From Sphingomonas glacialis (lineage in GTDB: Bacteria > Pseudomonadota > Alphaproteobacteria > Sphingomonadales > Sphingomonadaceae): a stretch of DNA of 64,000 bases. This document shows, one piece after another, positions 1-8,642 of the stretch. A model generated the notes under the pieces. That model saw only the letters and a list, made by a program, of their open reading frames with translations. It was not told the DNA's origin and made no database searches. The stretch covers positions 248,001 to 312,000 of the forward strand of contig NZ_RCZC01000001.1 of NCBI RefSeq assembly GCF_006439055.1, written 5' to 3'. Numbering within the stretch: position 1 is the stretch's first letter; each line of letters opens with the position of its first letter. A program made the position numbers and the translations under genes.

Positions 1-516
1 GCGGCCCGATGCGTAGAGCACGGGGAAATCGAGCTGCTCGTCATTGGCGTCGAGCGACACGAATAGGTCGAACACTTCGTCGAGCACTTCCTGGATGCGC
101 GCGTCGTTACGGTCGACCTTGTTGACGACGACGATCGGCTTGAGGCCGAGCGCGAGCGCCTTGCCGGTGACGAACTTGGTCTGCGGCATCGCGCCTTCCG
201 ACGAATCGACCAGCAGGACGACGCCGTCGACCATGCTCAGGATCCGCTCGACCTCGCCGCCGAAATCGGCGTGGCCGGGGGTGTCGACGATGTTGATGCG
301 GATGCTCTCGGATTCACCCGGCGGGGTCCAGTCGACCGAGGTCGGCTTGGCGAGAATGGTGATTCCGCGCTCTTTTTCGAGATCGTTCGAGTCCATCGCA
401 CGCTCTTCGACGCGCTGGTTGTCGCGGAAGGTGCCGGACTGGCGGAACAGCTGGTCGACGAGGGTTGTCTTACCATGATCGACGTGTGCGATGATGGCCA
501 CATTGCGGAGGCTCAT
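1..516 (-). CDS. typA: Translational GTPase TypA/BipA, N-terminal part (runs off left edge)
   Basis: Ribosome-associated GTPase of the EF-G-like family, linked in other bacteria to ribosome assembly and stress adaptation. The 172 codons visible begin at the ATG at 516-514 and read through the left edge without a stop. The G-domain motifs are intact: P-loop AHVDHGKT near residue 10, RGITI of switch I near 50, [14 protein letters not shown] near 78-91 and NKVDR near 132. TypA is usually a little over 600 residues, so about a quarter is present. It lies downstream of the TonB receptor on the same strand but a repeat pair separates them, so co-transcription is doubtful. The family is unmistakable from the switch motifs. 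Confidence 0.96.
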   Translation of the reverse strand, partial: MSLRNVAIIAHVDHGKTTLVDQLFRQSGTFRDNQRVEERAMDSNDLEKERGITILAKPTSVDWTPPGESESIRINIVDTPGHADFGGEVERILSMVDGVVLLVDSSEGAMPQTKFVTGKALALGLKPIVVVNKVDRNDARIQEVLDEVFDLFVSLDANDEQLDFPVLYASGR

Positions 517-650
517 GAATATAGCTCGATGAAGTGAGGAATGATTGCGTTGGGCCCCTAGCGCAAATGGTGCGTCGCGGAAAGGGGGGTGGTTTTTTGG
601 GGGCATCCCTGCCGTGGACGGTTTGGCGACCCGGATGCGCGAACACCTAA

Positions 651-755
651 GCCCCTCCCCTTCAGGGGAGGGGTTGGGGGTGGGGCCGGGTCTCACCGAG
701 ACCAACGGCTGCAGTCACGTCCCCACCCCAACCCCTCCCCTGAAGGGGAGGGGCT
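651..755. repeat. Family A palindromic repeat, copy 1
   Basis: Two long GC-rich arms (651-685 and 721-754) are near-perfect reverse complements. Each arm contains its own CCCCTCCCC/GGGGAGGGG hairpin. It begins ten bases past the TonB receptor stop, read on the minus strand, and may act as a processing or termination signal. Related copies lie at 13004, 16026, 25350, 29037 and 32065, with a partial one at 54557. Confidence 0.85.
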
Positions 756-764
756 CTCAAAGGT

Positions 765-3137
765 TCAGAACTTGCCCGCGACTTCCACGCCATACACGCG
801 CGGCTCGCCGCGGATGTAGGTCGGGATGCCGAAGCCGCCGCCGGTGTTGCCCGCGTCGATCAGATACTTCTTGTCGAACGCATTACGCGCGAAGCCACCG
901 ATCCGGTATTTGCCCTGCATAAGCTCGACGCCGGCACGGACGTTGACCAGCGTATAACCGCCCTGGCTGATCGCCTCCGAATTCGGCAGCTCGAAATACT
1001 GCTTGCTCTGGTACGTTGCCGACGGCGTCGCATAGAAGATCAGGTCGCCCGCGGGCACGCGCAGCGTCGCGCCGCCCGAAGCGCTGTATTTCGGCTGGAG
1101 CCGGAACTGGTCGCCCGAATAGACGCCGTACGACGCGTTGTTGGCGATCTTGCCGTCGACATAGGCGAAATTGCCGAACAGCTGGAGGAAGCGGCCGACC
1201 TTCAGATTGCCCTCGAACTCGGCGCCCGGGTTGTTCGCCTTGCCTGCGCTCTGCGTGGTGGTGACACCATTGTTGGTCACCGAGACCTGGAAGCCGTTAT
1301 ACGCCTGGTAGAACACGCCGAGCGATCCGGTGAACGGCCCGATCTTGCCCTTGATGCCGCCCTCATAGTTCCACACGACTTCGTCGGGAACGATCTGCAG
1401 GTTCGGTACGACGACGCCGCCGACCGTCTGCGCGGCGAGCTGCACCACCGGCGAGCGGCGGCCCTTGCTGATCGTCGCGTAGAGGTTGATGCTGTCGCTC
1501 ACGCGGTAGAGCGCGTTGAAGCGCGGCAGGATCGCGGTGAAGCTGCGCTGCGCGGTGAAGATCGTGCCGCCGGTGCTGACGGTGCCGAGCAGGCTGCTCT
1601 TCACCCCAAGCGACGCCAGGATCACCGAATTGGGCTGGACCGAGCTGTAGCCCGACTTGCGCTGCTCGATCAGCAGGCGTGCGCCCGCCGTCAGTTCGAG
1701 CCGCGGCGTCGGAATGTAGGTCCCGTCGGCGAATACCGAATAGGTGTCGTTGGTGCCGTAATTGGTGAATTCCGAGCTGTATGGGATCGCCGTCGCCGCG
1801 CCGCGCGTCAGCACGCGCGTGGCATTAGCGGCGGTCACCGTGCCGTTCGCCGCGACGCAGCCCGACACGCCGTTTGCGGCCAGCGCGGCGCGCACGCCGG
1901 CATAGGCCGCCGCGACCGAGCAGCCGAGATAGGTCCCCTCCTCGGTCGAGAAGGGCACGCGTTGGAGGTTGTTCTCGAAGAAACCGTTCCAGCCGAACGA
2001 GGCGCGATACTTGTCACCCGAGAAGTTGAAGCGGCCTTCATGGCTCCACTGGTCGCCGCGCGCATCCTCGGCGAATTCGAGATACCAGGCCGGGCCGCCA
2101 TCGGCATCGAACACTTCGTTGCTGTTGAACTTGCGATAGCCGTTGACGGTGGTGAAGGTCACGCCCGGCGCGAGCTCCCAGGCGAGCGTGAGGTTGGCAT
2201 CGTACACGTCGCGCTTGAGCCCGAGCTTGGCCGCGCCGAGCACCGATGCGCTGTACGGCGAGCCCGACAGTTCGGCATAGCTGTAATCGCCGCCATTGCC
2301 GCCGGTCGGTGCCAAAGCACGCGAGCGGAAAGCGGTGCCTGGGTTGCGCTGGCCATCATAGGTCAGGACGAGGCTCGCGGTGATCGCATCGGTCGGCGCC
2401 CAGCGCAGCGAACCGCGAAGGCCGCGCTGGTCCTGGCCGTTGAGATCGTCCTGCTTGATCTTGCCCTGGTTCTGGTTGGGCACGCTCGCGTCGCCCGCGA
2501 TGTTGCGGACGAAACCGTCATGATATCTGTACGCGAAGGCGAGCCGCCCCGACAGCGTGTCGTTGCCGACATTGACGAAGCCCGACACCTGACCGCGATT
2601 GTAATTGCCATAGGAGCCGATGATCCCGGCCGAGGTCCCCGCACGCGGCTGCGCCGAGATGATGTTGACCGCGCCGACCGCCGAGGCGGTGCCGAACAAA
2701 GTCGCCTGCGGGCCCTTCACCACCTCGATCCGCTCGAGATCATAGGTGTCCTGATACGCGCCGCGCGTGCGCGAGATATCGACGCCGTTATAATAGATCG
2801 AAACGCGCGCGCCCTGCTGCGCCGAGCCGCTGTCCGAGGTGATGCCGCGGATCACGAAGCCGGGGTTGTTGTCGCTCTGCTCCTGGATGCGCAGGCCCGG
2901 CACGTACATCGCCATCTCGGCGAGCGAGTTGACGCCAAGCTCCTCCATCTTCGCGCCGGTCAGCGCGGTGACGGTGATCGGCACGTCCTGGATCTTCTGC
3001 TCGCGCTTCTGCGCGGTGACGACGATGTCGCCGCCTTCCTCGGGAGCGCTCGGCTGAACCGTCGACTGCGCAAGCGCGGCGGTGGAGGTGCAACCGAGCA
3101 AAATGCCGGCAAACCCGAACGAAACGGAACGACGCAT
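765..3137 (-). CDS. TonB-dependent outer-membrane receptor
   Basis: Outer-membrane active transporter of 790 residues; substrate unknown. The chosen ATG at 3137-3135 gives a signal peptide (MRRSVSFGFAGILLG, then an ALAQ cleavage site) and follows a G-rich Shine-Dalgarno-like stretch. An upstream in-frame start would add 16 charged residues before the signal peptide. A TonB-box-like DIVVTAQKR follows at about residue 35, then the plug domain (about 45-165: VPITVTALTG, FVIRGI, VEVVKGPQATLFG) and a barrel ending in an aromatic residue (GVEVAGKF). This is the Fe-siderophore/polysaccharide-type receptor expanded in sphingomonads. No adjacent gene defines a ligand. The promoter region is shared divergently with the telA operon. 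Confidence 0.93.
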   Translation of the reverse strand: MRRSVSFGFAGILLGCTSTAALAQSTVQPSAPEEGGDIVVTAQKREQKIQDVPITVTALTGAKMEELGVNSLAEMAMYVPGLRIQEQSDNNPGFVIRGITSDSGSAQQGARVSIYYNGVDISRTRGAYQDTYDLERIEVVKGPQATLFGTASAVGAVNIISAQPRAGTSAGIIGSYGNYNRGQVSGFVNVGNDTLSGRLAFAYRYHDGFVRNIAGDASVPNQNQGKIKQDDLNGQDQRGLRGSLRWAPTDAITASLVLTYDGQRNPGTAFRSRALAPTGGNGGDYSYAELSGSPYSASVLGAAKLGLKRDVYDANLTLAWELAPGVTFTTVNGYRKFNSNEVFDADGGPAWYLEFAEDARGDQWSHEGRFNFSGDKYRASFGWNGFFENNLQRVPFSTEEGTYLGCSVAAAYAGVRAALAANGVSGCVAANGTVTAANATRVLTRGAATAIPYSSEFTNYGTNDTYSVFADGTYIPTPRLELTAGARLLIEQRKSGYSSVQPNSVILASLGVKSSLLGTVSTGGTIFTAQRSFTAILPRFNALYRVSDSINLYATISKGRRSPVVQLAAQTVGGVVVPNLQIVPDEVVWNYEGGIKGKIGPFTGSLGVFYQAYNGFQVSVTNNGVTTTQSAGKANNPGAEFEGNLKVGRFLQLFGNFAYVDGKIANNASYGVYSGDQFRLQPKYSASGGATLRVPAGDLIFYATPSATYQSKQYFELPNSEAISQGGYTLVNVRAGVELMQGKYRIGGFARNAFDKKYLIDAGNTGGGFGIPTYIRGEPRVYGVEVAGKF

Positions 3138-3253
3138 CACAGAACCCCTGTTTTTTTGTATCTTGATGCGGCGCGGTACGGCCAAGCTGCGTCGGGTTCG
3201 CGTCTTTTTCGTTACGCTTGTGTGACCATATGCGTATTACCATGATGACACAC

Positions 3254-3282
3254 TTGAACCGCGACGCGATCCCCTTCATCTA
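3254..3282 (+). promoter_or_regulatory. Possible sigma-70 promoter for the telA operon
   Basis: TTGAAC at 3254-3259 and CATCTA at 3277-3282 are separated by 17 bases, 28 bases before the start codon at 3310. The -10 match is weak. Confidence 0.3.
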
Positions 3283-3309
3283 GGGAGCGACATTGCCTGG
3301 AGGGAAGAC

Positions 3310-4506
3310 ATGGCGACCGCTGCCGACACCGAAGCGACCGCGCTGGTCCTGACGCCGCCCGACCCCGTACCCGTGGTCGCGCCCGAAAAAGCGATCGGCC
3401 TGGTGCCGGTCGATGACGCTGTGCGGACACAGTTGCAGACCAAGGTCGCCGGGTTCGTCGACGATCTCGTCGCGCAGGACGTCAACAGCCCCGAATTCGG
3501 CAAGCGCGTCGATGCGATCGCTGCGATGGGCCAGAAGGAAATCCGCGCCGCCGCCGACCAGTCGAACCGCTTCCTCGATCGCCCGGTCAAGGCGATGGAC
3601 GGCGAGAGCGGAGTCGGCGCCGATCTGACCGAACTGCGCCGCACGATCGAAAAGCTCGATCCTTCGGTGAACAGCAAATTGCTCTCGGGCCGCGGCATGC
3701 TGAGCAAGGTGTTCGGCGGCGGGATCAACACCTATTTCGACAAATATCGCTCCTCGCAATCGCACATCTCGGCCATCCTCAAGACGCTCGCGCGCGGCAA
3801 GGACGAGCTGCTGATGGACAATGCCGCGATCGACACCGAGCGCGCCAATCTGTGGGCCGCGATGGGCCGGCTCGAACAGATGATCGTGCTGTCGAAGGAA
3901 ATGGACGCCCGGCTCGAGGACAAGGCCAACGATCTCGACCATACCGACCCCGCCAAGGCCAAGGCGCTGCGCGAGAGCGCGCTGTTCTACGTCCGCCAGC
4001 GCACGCAGGATCTGCTGACGCAAATGGCGGTGACGGTGCAGGGCTATCTCGCGCTCGATCTGGTCAAGAAGAACAATGTCGAGCTGGTGAAGGGCGTCGA
4101 TCGCGCCTCGACCACGACGGTCAGCGCTTTGCGCACCGCGGTGACGGTGGCGCAGGCGCTCGCCAACCAGAAGCTCGTGCTCGACCAGATTACCGCGCTC
4201 AACACGACGACGGCCAACATCATCGATGCGACCGGCAAGCTGCTCAAGTCGCAGACCGCGACGATCCACGAACAGGCCGCCGCCGCGACGATCCCGGTCG
4301 AGACACTCCAGCGCGCGTTCCAGAACATCTATGATACGATGGACGCGATCGACACCTTCAAGCTGAAGGCGCTCGATTCGATGAAGAGCACGGTCGGCAC
4401 GCTATCGAACGAAGTCGAGAAATCGAAGGGCTACATCGCCCGCGCGCAAGGCGCTGCGCAGAATGCCGGCGCGGGTGGCGAGACCTTCAAGCTGGAGGCG
4501 CTGTAA
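3310..4506 (+). CDS. telA: Toxic anion resistance (TelA-family) protein
   Basis: A 398-residue soluble, almost wholly helical protein of the TelA/KlaA family. The family was named for plasmid tellurite resistance, but most chromosomal members have no proven function. Family features include the long coiled-coil stretch, a segment beginning LDPSVNSKLLSGRG near residue 115, a glycine-rich turn followed by YFDKYRSSQSHI near 140, and the conserved AILKTLARGKDELLMDN helix near 155. The start at 3310 follows GGAGGGAAGAC, a good ribosome-binding site. A membrane protein gene begins four bases after its stop, which suggests one operon and a membrane-associated complex. Tellurite resistance should not be assumed from the name. 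Confidence 0.9.
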   Translation: MATAADTEATALVLTPPDPVPVVAPEKAIGLVPVDDAVRTQLQTKVAGFVDDLVAQDVNSPEFGKRVDAIAAMGQKEIRAAADQSNRFLDRPVKAMDGESGVGADLTELRRTIEKLDPSVNSKLLSGRGMLSKVFGGGINTYFDKYRSSQSHISAILKTLARGKDELLMDNAAIDTERANLWAAMGRLEQMIVLSKEMDARLEDKANDLDHTDPAKAKALRESALFYVRQRTQDLLTQMAVTVQGYLALDLVKKNNVELVKGVDRASTTTVSALRTAVTVAQALANQKLVLDQITALNTTTANIIDATGKLLKSQTATIHEQAAAATIPVETLQRAFQNIYDTMDAIDTFKLKALDSMKSTVGTLSNEVEKSKGYIARAQGAAQNAGAGGETFKLEAL

Positions 4507-4510
4507 GCAC

Positions 4511-5203
4511 GTGAGCGATGTCGACCGCCAGATCGCGCGCGCCGGGGATTTGCTCGACCGCACCCGCGCCGAGCGCCAGGCGCTCGCCACGCGCCGCCGC
4601 CAGGGCGTGAGCGTCACGCGCCGCCTTGCGCTTGCAGGCACGGCCGATCTCGCGATCATCGTCGCGGCGATCGCGGTCGGCTGGTTCGTGCCGCTCGGCA
4701 TGGGGGGCGCGTTGCTCATCGGCTTGCTGATGATGGCGGTGACCGCGTTCCTGCTCTTCGCGACGCTGACCCCGGCGGTGCGCGTCGAGCAACTGACGCA
4801 AGTCCCGCTCAAGGCGCTGCCGGCCAAGACCGAGCAATGGCTCGACACGCAGCGCAAGCTGCTCCCCGCGCCTGCGCAGACCTTGGTAGACGGCATCGGC
4901 GTGCGGCTTGAAACGCTGTCGCCACAACTCGCGAGCCTCGACGAGGGCGAACCCGTCGCGATCGAGGTGCGCAAGCTGATCGGCGAGCAACTCCCCGAAC
5001 TGCTCAAAGGCTATGCCAAGGTCCCGCCCCCGCTGCGCGGCGTCGCGCGCAACGGCAAGAGCCCCGATGCGCAGCTCGCCGACGCGCTCCGGCTGATCGA
5101 CAGCGAGATCGGCGAGATGTCGGCGCAGATCGCGCAAGGCGATCTCGATTCGCTCGAAACACGCGGCCGCTTCCTCGAAATCAAGTATCGCGACGAAGTC
5201 TAG
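4511..5203 (+). CDS. Two-helix membrane protein paired with TelA (XpaC-like layout)
   Basis: A 230-residue protein starting at GTG 4511, four bases after the telA stop. Residues about 1-40 are charged and helical. Two transmembrane helices follow (about 42-64 and 67-88, around LAIIVAAIAVGWF and LLIGLLMMAVTAFLLF), then a long soluble helical C-terminus. This layout, and its place directly beside telA, match the XpaC-type '5-bromo-4-chloroindolyl phosphate hydrolysis' proteins often linked to TelA. I cannot show sequence homology by eye, so the family label is inference. It probably anchors TelA at the membrane. Confidence 0.6.
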   Translation: MSDVDRQIARAGDLLDRTRAERQALATRRRQGVSVTRRLALAGTADLAIIVAAIAVGWFVPLGMGGALLIGLLMMAVTAFLLFATLTPAVRVEQLTQVPLKALPAKTEQWLDTQRKLLPAPAQTLVDGIGVRLETLSPQLASLDEGEPVAIEVRKLIGEQLPELLKGYAKVPPPLRGVARNGKSPDAQLADALRLIDSEIGEMSAQIAQGDLDSLETRGRFLEIKYRDEV

Positions 5204-5221
5204 CCACGCGCGTCCCGTGCG

Positions 5222-5587
5222 TCAGACGGGTTCGGCAAGCCACGCCCGCGCCGCCGCCATCGTCATGAACACCCGCAAGCGCGGGTTGACCAGCGTACGC
5301 TCGGCCTGCGCCTTGTTGAGCTGGCTGCCCACCACGACAGCGGCGCGGCCGGTGGTCATCGCCATCCCGCCGCGCATGATCTGCGACAGCAGATCGGCGA
5401 CGTCCATCGCTTGAACCGGAAAATCGAGCGATTCGACACAGGCGTCGAAATCGCCGCGGATCGCCTTGGCGGCAAGCGCCTTGAGACCCACTTCGCGCGC
5501 GAAATCGGTGACGTCTTCGGGCTTCCAGAACCCTGCGACGCGCAGGTTGAGACAGTTGGTGCGCCGGTCATACTCTACGTGGAACAT
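5222..5587 (-). CDS. Small STAS/SpoIIAA-like protein
   Basis: A 121-residue soluble protein read from the ATG at 5587-5585 (MFHVEYDRR). The order fits a STAS/SpoIIAA-like fold: an N-terminal strand pair (LNLRVAGFWKPEDVTDF), a helix, a strand with RGDFDACVESLDFPVQ, a helix (DVADLLSQIM) and a strand (GRAAVVVGS) followed by RVFMTMAAARAWL at the end. Such stand-alone domains occur in sphingomonads, usually annotated as hypothetical. The role is unknown. It is convergent with the telA operon, with only 18 bases between stops. A longer open frame extends upstream through the opposite-strand amidohydrolase gene, but that part has no recognisable content. Confidence 0.7.
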   Translation of the reverse strand: MFHVEYDRRTNCLNLRVAGFWKPEDVTDFAREVGLKALAAKAIRGDFDACVESLDFPVQAMDVADLLSQIMRGGMAMTTGRAAVVVGSQLNKAQAERTLVNPRLRVFMTMAAARAWLAEPV

Positions 5588-5770
5588 CGACCCTCGATCG
5601 GCGGTCGCAAACGCACGAGGCAGACCGCATCCCGGCCCCCTACGCCAGCACGCCGCACGCGCAAAGCCTCGCATGAAAACCGCGGGACCTGCCGCCCCGC
5701 GATTGACAGCGTCGCCCTGCTCCTGGATTACTCGACCAATACAGCGCCCAAGGCGCATCAAGGGGGCCGC

Positions 5771-7192
5771 ATGAAGCGTATCGGATGGACCACGGTGGCG
5801 CTCGCCGCCTTGCTCGCAGGCTGTGCAAGCGATGGCAAACGCCCGCAGAGCGCGTCTGCCAAGCCGAGCAAGTCTGGTCCTGGCGCGGGCAAGGGCTATG
5901 CGCACGATCCCTTCCCCTCGACCTACAAGGCCTATCCCGGCGCCCCGACGCTCGTCATCCACGTCACGATCTTCGACGGCGAAGGCGCGCGGATCGACGA
6001 TGGCTCGGCGCTGTTCGCCGACGGCAAGATCGTGAGCGTAGGGCAAAGCATCGCCGCCCCCGCCGGCGCGACCGTGATCGACGGCACCGGCAAGACGCTG
6101 ACCCCCGGCATCGTCGATATCCATAGCCACCTCGGCGACTATCCCTCCCCCGCGGTCGAGGCGAATTCGGACGGCAACGAAGCGACCGGCCCGGTCACCG
6201 CCGACGTCTGGGCTGAACACAGCGTCTGGCCGCAGGACCCCGGCTTCAGCCGCGCGCTCGCCAATGGCGGCGTCACCACGCTGCAGATCCTGCCCGGCTC
6301 GGCCAATCTGATGGGCGGCCGCTCGGTGGTGGTGAAGAACGTCTATGCCCGCACCGAACAGGGGATGAAATTCCCCGGCGCGCCCTACGGCCTCAAGATG
6401 GCGTGCGGCGAGAACCCCAAGCGCGTCTATGGCAGCAAGGGTCGCGAACCCTCGACGCGGATGGGCAATATCGCGGTCGATCGCCAGACCTGGGCGAAGG
6501 CGGCCGAATACAAACGCAAATGGGACAAATACGAGAAGGACGGCGGCGATCCCCCCGGCCGCGACATCGCGATGGATACGCTGGCGGGCGTGCTGGGCGG
6601 CGAGATCCTCGTCCAGAACCATTGCTACCGCGCCGATGAAATGGCCATCGTCATGGATATGGCGAAGGAGTTCGGCTACCACGTCAGCGCGTTCCACCAT
6701 GCGGTCGAAGCGTACAAGATCGCCGACATCCTGAAGGAAAACGGCACCTGCGCGGCGGTGTGGTCCGACTGGTGGGGCTTCAAGATGGAGTCGTACGACG
6801 CGATCGCGGAAAATCTCGCGCTGCTGCAGAAGAACGGCGCGTGTGCGATGATCCATTCGGACGATCCCAACGGCATCCAGCGGCTCAACCAGGAAGTCGC
6901 CAAGGCACTCGCCAGCGGCCGCCATGCCGGGATCGACATTTCCGACGCGGTGGCGTGGGAATGGCTGACCTACAATCCGGCCAAGGCGCTCGGCATTGCC
7001 GACAAGACCGGCAGCCTCAAGCCCGGCAAGATGGCCGACGTGGTGCTGTGGAACGGCAATCCGTTCAGCGTCTATACGCGCCCTGAGAAGGTGTGGATCG
7101 ACGGGGCGCTGCTCTACGACGCGAACGATCCGAAACGCCGCCCCGTTTCCGATTTCGAACTCGGCCAGCCCGGTGCGGGAGATACCAAGTGA
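5771..7192 (+). CDS. Amidohydrolase-family lipoprotein
   Basis: A 473-residue metal-dependent hydrolase of the amidohydrolase superfamily (imidazolonepropionase/dipeptidase-like branch). The ATG at 5771 follows AGGGGGCCGC. The N-terminus is a lipoprotein signal ending LLAGC (Cys at about 17), so the mature protein is probably lipid-anchored and faces the periplasm. The catalytic framework is present: GIVDIHSHLG (metal-binding HxH) near 118, a His in VQNHC near 280, a His pair in SAFHHAVE near 306, and Asp in MIHSDDPNG near 360. The conserved PGKMADVVLWNGNPF closes the composite beta-sandwich. It overlaps the next gene by four bases (GTGA), so the two are translated together. The substrate is unknown, probably a cyclic amide or peptide-like compound. 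Confidence 0.9.
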   Translation: MKRIGWTTVALAALLAGCASDGKRPQSASAKPSKSGPGAGKGYAHDPFPSTYKAYPGAPTLVIHVTIFDGEGARIDDGSALFADGKIVSVGQSIAAPAGATVIDGTGKTLTPGIVDIHSHLGDYPSPAVEANSDGNEATGPVTADVWAEHSVWPQDPGFSRALANGGVTTLQILPGSANLMGGRSVVVKNVYARTEQGMKFPGAPYGLKMACGENPKRVYGSKGREPSTRMGNIAVDRQTWAKAAEYKRKWDKYEKDGGDPPGRDIAMDTLAGVLGGEILVQNHCYRADEMAIVMDMAKEFGYHVSAFHHAVEAYKIADILKENGTCAAVWSDWWGFKMESYDAIAENLALLQKNGACAMIHSDDPNGIQRLNQEVAKALASGRHAGIDISDAVAWEWLTYNPAKALGIADKTGSLKPGKMADVVLWNGNPFSVYTRPEKVWIDGALLYDANDPKRRPVSDFELGQPGAGDTK

Positions 7193-8487
7193 AGCGCCTC
7201 CTGCTCCTCAGCGCCGCCTTCCTCGCTGCGCCCGCCGCGGCACAGTCGGTCGCGATCACCAACGCCAAACTCGTCATCGGTGACGGCTCGGCGCCGATCG
7301 ACGGCGGCACGGTGATCGTCCGCGACGGGCGCGTCGTCGCGGCGGGCCGCTCGGTCGCGGTGCCGGCGGGCACGGCGACAGTCGATGCCGGCGGGCGCTG
7401 GGTCACGCCGGGGATCGTCGCGGGCTTCACCCGGATGGGGATCGTCGAGGTCGATGGCGTCGACGAGACCAACGACGCCGATGCGCGCACCAGCCCGTTC
7501 CATGCGGCGATCGACATCGCGCCCGCGGTCAACCCGAGCACCTCGTCGATCCCGCTCAACCGCGCCGAGGGGATCACGCGCGCGATCGTCGCGCCTGATA
7601 TCGCCGGTTCGATCTTCGCCGGGATGGGCGCCGTGATCGATCTCGGCGCCGACCGTTTGCCGATCACGCGTGCGCGCGCCTTCCAGTTCATGGAATATGG
7701 CGAAACCGGCGGACGCGCCGCTGGCGGCAGCCGCCCCGCCGCGCTGATCGCCTTCCGCAACGCGATGACGCAGGCGCGCGATTATGCGCGCGATCCCGCC
7801 CATTATCTCGACCAGGGCAAGAACGCCTTGCTGACCCGCGCCGATGCGGCCGCGCTGGTGCCGGTCGCCGAGGGGCGGATGCCGCTGCTCGTCCATGTCG
7901 AACGCGCGTCCGACATGCTCGCCTTGCTCGACCTCAAGCGCGACTATCCGGCGTTAAAGCTCGTCTTCGTCGGCGCCGGCGAAGGCTGGATGGTCGCGCA
8001 GCAGATCGCCGCTGCGCGCATTCCCGTGATCGCCTCGGCGCTGAGCGATCTGCCCGCGAGCTTCGACCAGATCGGCGCGACGCAGTCGAACGTCGGGCGG
8101 ATGAAGGCGGCGGGCGTCCTCGTCGGGATCGGCACGATCAACGACGACGAGGCGCGCCAGGCGCGGCTCGAAAAGCAATATGCCGGCAACCTCGTCGCAC
8201 TGACCAAGGTGCCCGGCGCGACCGGGCTCGACTGGAACGCCGCGTTCGCCGCGATCAGCTCGGTCCCGGCCGAGGCGATCGGGATGGGCGACGAGATCGG
8301 CTCGCTCCGCGCCGGCCGGCGCGGCGACGTGGTGATCTGGGAGGGCGATCCGCTCGAACTCGGCAGCGCGGTGGCGGCGGTCTATATCGACGGCATCAAG
8401 CAGCCGCTGCGGACGCGACAAGACGCGCTGCGCGAACGCTATATGGTGCCGCAGGAAGGCGCGCTGCCCAAGGCGTACGAACGCTGA
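7189..8487 (+). CDS. Degenerate amidohydrolase-family paralogue (probable pseudoenzyme)
   Basis: A 432-residue secreted protein starting at GTG 7189, overlapping the preceding stop, with a signal peptide (MKRLLLLSAAFLA, cleaved near AAAQ). The fold matches the amidohydrolase upstream: N-terminal sandwich (VAITNAKLVIGDGS, WVTPGIV) and C-terminal RAGRRGDVVIWEGDPLE. The metal site is not conserved. Where the neighbour has GIVDIHSHLG, this one has GIVAGFTRMG. The FHH segment is replaced by FVGAGEGW, and the HSDDPN loop by GTINDDEAR. It probably does not hydrolyse by the family mechanism and may act as a binding partner for the upstream enzyme. The reading frame is intact, so it is not a pseudogene. 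Confidence 0.85.
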   Translation: MKRLLLLSAAFLAAPAAAQSVAITNAKLVIGDGSAPIDGGTVIVRDGRVVAAGRSVAVPAGTATVDAGGRWVTPGIVAGFTRMGIVEVDGVDETNDADARTSPFHAAIDIAPAVNPSTSSIPLNRAEGITRAIVAPDIAGSIFAGMGAVIDLGADRLPITRARAFQFMEYGETGGRAAGGSRPAALIAFRNAMTQARDYARDPAHYLDQGKNALLTRADAAALVPVAEGRMPLLVHVERASDMLALLDLKRDYPALKLVFVGAGEGWMVAQQIAAARIPVIASALSDLPASFDQIGATQSNVGRMKAAGVLVGIGTINDDEARQARLEKQYAGNLVALTKVPGATGLDWNAAFAAISSVPAEAIGMGDEIGSLRAGRRGDVVIWEGDPLELGSAVAAVYIDGIKQPLRTRQDALRERYMVPQEGALPKAYER

Positions 8488-8642
8488 CAGAAAACAGTAT
8501 TGCCGATGATTTTAGCTAACATTACTCAATGAAACCGCAGAACAACCTAAATCTATTAATGATCTCATGCTAAATCATCCGCTAATCCATTGATTTATCA
8601 CCCCTTTCCGCCCAGATTTATCTGGCGGCAGGGGGGAATATC
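8488..8642. other. AT-rich intergenic leader before the GH19 cassette
   Basis: These 155 bases are far richer in A and T than any neighbouring stretch. They are the upstream region of the three-gene cassette. An imperfect hairpin (CCGCC-C-AGAT / ATCTGGCGG, 8608-8627) sits just before a G-run ribosome-binding site at 8631-8636. I see no clear -35/-10 pair. The composition contrast suggests foreign or silenced DNA. Confidence 0.6.

Noticed and set aside
3310..4506. Calling the locus a tellurite-resistance operon
   Set aside because: No terC, terD or related genes accompany telA, and chromosomal TelA proteins are widespread without that phenotype.
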